Shown here piece after piece: positions 6,113 to 8,694 of a stretch of 8,694 nt of DNA. The number at the start of each line of letters is the position of its first letter. Positions within the stretch are counted from its first letter, which is position 1. Under the pieces are notes generated by a model. That model was not told the origin of the DNA. It made no database searches and was given only the letters and a program-made list of their open reading frames with translations. The translations under genes were made by a program, and so were the position numbers. Source of the DNA: Deltaproteobacteria bacterium (GTDB lineage Bacteria > Bdellovibrionota > UBA1018 > UBA923); NCBI GenBank assembly GCA_016194795.1, contig JACQAX010000020.1, forward strand, positions 1-8,694, written 5' to 3'.

Positions 6113-7831
6113 ATGAGACTCCTCAGCCTGGATATAGGAACCTACGCCGTCAAAGCAGTCGAGTTCGACGTGACTTTTGGTCGCATCGAGCTCGGCGACT
6201 ATCTCATCGAGCGCGTGACCGAAACCGAGCTGCAGGAGGTAAAGGGCGCGACCGACGCCGCGAAAGCGGACAGCGAGGAACAGAGCGCGCCGCCGCGCCA
6301 GATCCTGACGCTGGGACAGATCGAGGCCCTGCGCCGCCTCCTCACCGAACGGCAGTTCAAGTACGAGCGCCTGGTCGTCAACGTCCCGCGCGGCTGGATC
6401 ACGACGCGCATCTTCAACCTGCCGACCAAGGATCGCAAGACGATCCAGAACGCGCTTACCCACGAGCTCGACGACGACATCCCGTTCGCGATGGGCGACG
6501 TGCTTTACGACTTCGCCGTAGTCTCCAGCGAGGCGAACGCTTCGACGATCTTCACGTCGGTGGCGCTGAAGGCCGACATCACCCAGCTGCTTTCCGAGCT
6601 CCAAATGCTCGGCCTCGACCCCGACACGGTCTCGATCGAGTCGTGGGGCGTGAGCCACCTGCTCAAGCGGGCCATTCCGAAGGATTACGAAGGCCGCCCG
6701 GTCTGCGTCGTGAACATGGGCAACAAGCTCACGTCGATCCACATGCTCGTCAACGAGGCCCCGGTGCTCTCGCACGTGAGCACGTGCGCGGGGATGGACG
6801 TCACGCGCGCGATCGCCCAGTCGTACAATCTCAGCTTCGAGGAGGCCGACAAGGCCAAGGTCGACGGTGCGTTTCTCCTCACCGGCGTCCACTTGTCGGG
6901 AAACGCCGGGGAGCCGATCACGAACGAGCAGCGTCAGTTCGCCTCCGTGATCGCCGACGCGCTCTCGCCGCTCGTCCGCGAGATCAAGCAGACGCTGATG
7001 TCGTACAAGGCGCATTACAAGATGCAGCCGCGCGCCGTCTTCATCACGGGCGGCACGAGCCTCATCCCGAACATGCAGCTCTACCTCGAGGAGCAGCTGC
7101 AGCTTCCCGTCTTCCCGCTCGCGTACATGTCGCGCGTCGTGGGCCAGACGCTCCAGCTCTCCGAGCAAAGCGAGGCGCAGATCTCCGGGGCCGCGGGCCT
7201 CGGTCTCTCGGTCGTCAAGATCGACCGCAACTACAGCATCAACTTCCGCAAGGAAGAGTTCGCCAAGCGCGGCGGGCTCGGCTCGCTCGACCTGCGTGCC
7301 TTCCGCCGCCCGATGAAGTACGTCGCGGCGAGCCTCGCCTTCGTCTACCTGAACCTGATCGTTCAGGGGGTCATCCTCTCCTCGCGCTCCACCAAGCAGC
7401 AAGAGCTGCTCGAGCGCTCGATGAAGTCGGTGCTCGGCGCGGTCAGCCCCTCGACGCTCTCCACGTACAAAAACAGCCCGACGGCGCTCAAGAGCGCAGT
7501 GAACAAGGAGCTCGCCAAGTACAAGACCGAGCAGGTGGCGCCCGCCAAGCCTCAGGTGAGCGCGTTCGACCTGCTCAACAAGGTGAGCCAGCTCATGCCT
7601 CGCGACATGGCGCTCGACGTGAGCGGCTTCGCGGTGAAGGACGGCAAGCTGAAAATGACCGGCGTTGTCGACTCGATCACCGCGCCCGGGCGCATCGCCA
7701 AGGCGCTCGAGGACACGAAGATGCTCGAGAACGTGACCAAGGACAAGGCCGAGGAAGATCCCAAGACGAAGAAGACGCGCTTCGAGATCAGCGCGAAGGT
7801 GGCGGAGGCGGCGAATGTCAAAACTCGATAA
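6113..7831 (+). CDS. gspL: GspL, PilM-like cytoplasmic domain joined to a membrane/periplasmic GspL domain
   Basis: Bitopic inner-membrane protein expected to bind GspE in the cytoplasm and GspM at the membrane. The 572 residues compare with about 400 in gammaproteobacterial GspL. Residues 1-385 form an actin/PilM-like fold: phosphate-1 loop LSLDIGTYAVKAVEF (4-18); the PilM segment V-P-R-G-W-I-T-T-R-I-F-N-L-P (91-104) leading to E-L-D-D-D-I-P-F (118-125); adenosine-type motif VFITGGTSLIPNM (309-321). The phosphate-2 position reads V-V-N-M-G-N-K-L-T, with Asn201 where PilM-like proteins have Asp. A single membrane helix lies at about 404-423. The periplasmic part (424-572) includes a ferredoxin-like PilN/GspL-type region (A-L-D-V-S-G-F-A-V-K-D-G-K-L). 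GGAGA lies 13 bases before the ATG, which is far, so coupling to gspK (4-base gap) is likely. The 3' end overlaps gspM by 17 bases. It could be annotated simply as PilM; context decides for GspL. Confidence 0.9.
   Translation: MRLLSLDIGTYAVKAVEFDVTFGRIELGDYLIERVTETELQEVKGATDAAKADSEEQSAPPRQILTLGQIEALRRLLTERQFKYERLVVNVPRGWITTRIFNLPTKDRKTIQNALTHELDDDIPFAMGDVLYDFAVVSSEANASTIFTSVALKADITQLLSELQMLGLDPDTVSIESWGVSHLLKRAIPKDYEGRPVCVVNMGNKLTSIHMLVNEAPVLSHVSTCAGMDVTRAIAQSYNLSFEEADKAKVDGAFLLTGVHLSGNAGEPITNEQRQFASVIADALSPLVREIKQTLMSYKAHYKMQPRAVFITGGTSLIPNMQLYLEEQLQLPVFPLAYMSRVVGQTLQLSEQSEAQISGAAGLGLSVVKIDRNYSINFRKEEFAKRGGLGSLDLRAFRRPMKYVAASLAFVYLNLIVQGVILSSRSTKQQELLERSMKSVLGAVSPSTLSTYKNSPTALKSAVNKELAKYKTEQVAPAKPQVSAFDLLNKVSQLMPRDMALDVSGFAVKDGKLKMTGVVDSITAPGRIAKALEDTKMLENVTKDKAEEDPKTKKTRFEISAKVAEAANVKTR
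7804..7808 (+). promoter_or_regulatory. Ribosome binding site of gspM
   Basis: GGAGG ends 6 bases before the gspM ATG, inside the last codons of gspL. It supports the start at 7815 despite the 17-base overlap. Confidence 0.7.
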
Positions 7832-8405
7832 TCTCTGGGAGAAGCTCCGCGAGTCCGAGGCCTACCAGCAAGTTCGCGTGAAGTACGACGAGCTCGACTC
7901 CCAGGCGAAGCTCTACGTGAACCTCGGCGCCGTCGCCGCCGTGGTCCTCGCCGTTTTTCTCTCGCTCGTGATCGCGATGGCCAGGCTCAACGGCCTCAAG
8001 TCCGAGATCAACGACCGCGAGGAGACGATCGGCTATCTCCAGCGCTCGGCCGACACGATCAAGCAGCTCAAGGCCAAGCAGAACAGCTCGAGCGCGCGCG
8101 CCGACGTCAGCTCGCCGCTCGCGACCTTCGTGGGCAACGTGCTCTCGGGCACGCGCCTCGACCCGAGCAAGGCCGAGATCGGCGCCGAGCACCAGGGCAC
8201 CCAGGACAAGGAGAGCGTCGAGGTGCTCGTCGACGTGAAGCTCACGCAGGTGAACCTGCGACAGATCCAGCAGTTCCTCTTTTCGCTCGTCGACCAGGGC
8301 TCGGCGCGCAACCTCAACATCAAAGAGCTCAACATCGACACCAAGGGCGACCCTAGCGGCTGGATGGACGCCACGCTGGTCGTCTCGAACTTCAAGGCGA
8401 AATGA
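7815..8405 (+). CDS. gspM: GspM, inner-membrane assembly protein (PilO-like)
   Basis: Partner of GspL in the inner-membrane platform. The 196 residues show a cytoplasmic N-terminus of about 35, including the S-E-A-Y-Q-Q-V-R-V-K-Y region, one membrane helix at about 36-56, a predicted coiled coil at about 57-88 (L-K-S-E-I-N-D-R-E-E-T-I), and a periplasmic ferredoxin-like domain at about 100-193 (E-V-L-V-D-V-K-L-T-Q-V-N-L-R-Q-I-Q-Q-F-L). This is the GspM/PilO architecture; sequence identity in this family is low, so the call leans on topology and on position between gspL and gspN. It overlaps gspL by 17 bases and gspN by 4 (ATGA). Confidence 0.88.
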   Translation: MSKLDNLWEKLRESEAYQQVRVKYDELDSQAKLYVNLGAVAAVVLAVFLSLVIAMARLNGLKSEINDREETIGYLQRSADTIKQLKAKQNSSSARADVSSPLATFVGNVLSGTRLDPSKAEIGAEHQGTQDKESVEVLVDVKLTQVNLRQIQQFLFSLVDQGSARNLNIKELNIDTKGDPSGWMDATLVVSNFKAK

Positions 8406-8694
8406 CGATGGACTTCGACACCCCCAACTGGAACGCCGACGACAAGACCGACCCCGGCCTGACCGCGCCCGCCGGAGCGACCGACGCCCAGGAGCCCCAC
8501 GACGCCGGCCCCTCGCGCCTCCAGCTCATCGGCATCGCCGTCTTCGCGGTCGCCGCCTTTTTCTTCTTTCTCGTGATGAAGCTGCCCGAGGCGCGCATCC
8601 AGAACCTCGTCATCGCGCACATCCGCATCATCGCGCAGGAGCAGGGGTTCCTGTTCTCCGCCGAGAAGGTGCGCGTGGGAATGCTGCTCGGACC
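8402..8694 (+). CDS. gspN: GspN, type II secretion accessory protein (3' partial)
   Basis: Only the first 97 codons are present; the gene runs off the window. The protein opens with about 40 acidic, Pro/Ala-rich residues (MTMDFDTPNW...), then one membrane helix at about 41-58 (Q-L-I-G-I-A-V-F-A-V-A-A-F-F-F-F), then K-L-P-E-A-R-I-Q-N-L-V and G-F-L-F-S-A-E-K-V-R-V-G-M-L. That layout, a single N-terminal helix followed by the beginning of an AsmA-like beta-rich periplasmic domain, is what GspN looks like, and the position after gspM fits. The exact role of GspN is poorly understood. Two in-frame ATGs (8402 and 8408) are possible: 8402 makes the ATGA overlap with gspM, while AAGG at 8394-8397 is better spaced (10 bases) for 8408. 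Confidence 0.75.
   Translation, partial: MTMDFDTPNWNADDKTDPGLTAPAGATDAQEPHDAGPSRLQLIGIAVFAVAAFFFFLVMKLPEARIQNLVIAHIRIIAQEQGFLFSAEKVRVGMLLG

Noticed and set aside
6062..7402. Long minus-strand open frame opposite gspL, and a similar one at 1080-2093
   Set aside because: Low-complexity Arg/Glu/Asp/Leu-rich translations without recognisable domains, lying fully antisense to conserved genes; typical shadows of GC-rich coding.
1..8694. Type IV pilus cluster rather than T2SS, suggested by the PilM-like protein
   Set aside because: The G-H-I-J-K pseudopilin order, the GspG C-terminal calcium-type loop, a GspK lacking Glu5, and a final GspN are specific to T2SS.

Overview
The window is one uninterrupted, plus-strand type II secretion system (T2SS, general secretory pathway) operon in the order gspE-F-G-H-I-J-K-L-M-N. 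It opens inside gspE and closes inside gspN. Every base lies in or within 12 bases of a coding region, so there is no intergenic DNA to search. I see no RNA gene, mobile element, CRISPR array, convincing promoter or terminator.

Organism: the DNA is GC-rich (third codon positions mostly G or C). Three traits point to a Bdellovibrionota/Myxococcota-like bacterium (former Deltaproteobacteria) rather than a gammaproteobacterium: a PilM-like GspL, a GspN gene closing the cluster, and a GspG with a cysteine pair in its globular domain. This is inferred from gene style, not from a phylogenetic marker.

Layout: 1-1108 gspE, the secretion ATPase (5' end missing and broken by a frameshift near 538); 1113-2351 gspF, inner-membrane platform; 2364-2810 gspG, major pseudopilin; 2764-3396 gspH, 3396-3917 gspI, 3914-4720 gspJ and 4717-6108 gspK, the minor pseudopilins that form the pilus tip; 6113-7831 gspL and 7815-8405 gspM, which tie the ATPase to the inner membrane; 8402-8694 gspN, partial. 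Junctions are +4, +12, -47, -1, -4, -4, +4, -17 and -4 bases, which indicates a single transcript with extensive translational coupling.

How they work together: GspE hydrolyses ATP on the cytoplasmic face, held there by GspL/GspM and GspF. GspF is the platform on which GspG subunits are assembled into a short periplasmic pseudopilus capped by GspH/I/J/K. The pseudopilus pushes folded periplasmic cargo out through an outer-membrane secretin (GspD). GspC, GspD and the prepilin peptidase GspO are not in this window.

The system itself is well known. The points worth a second look are the gspE frameshift, collagen-like Gly-Ala-Ser tracts in GspK, a GspL that keeps one PilM nucleotide-loop motif but has lost the second acidic residue, and a perfect 8-bp hairpin that begins on the gspG stop codon inside the unusually AT-rich start of gspH.
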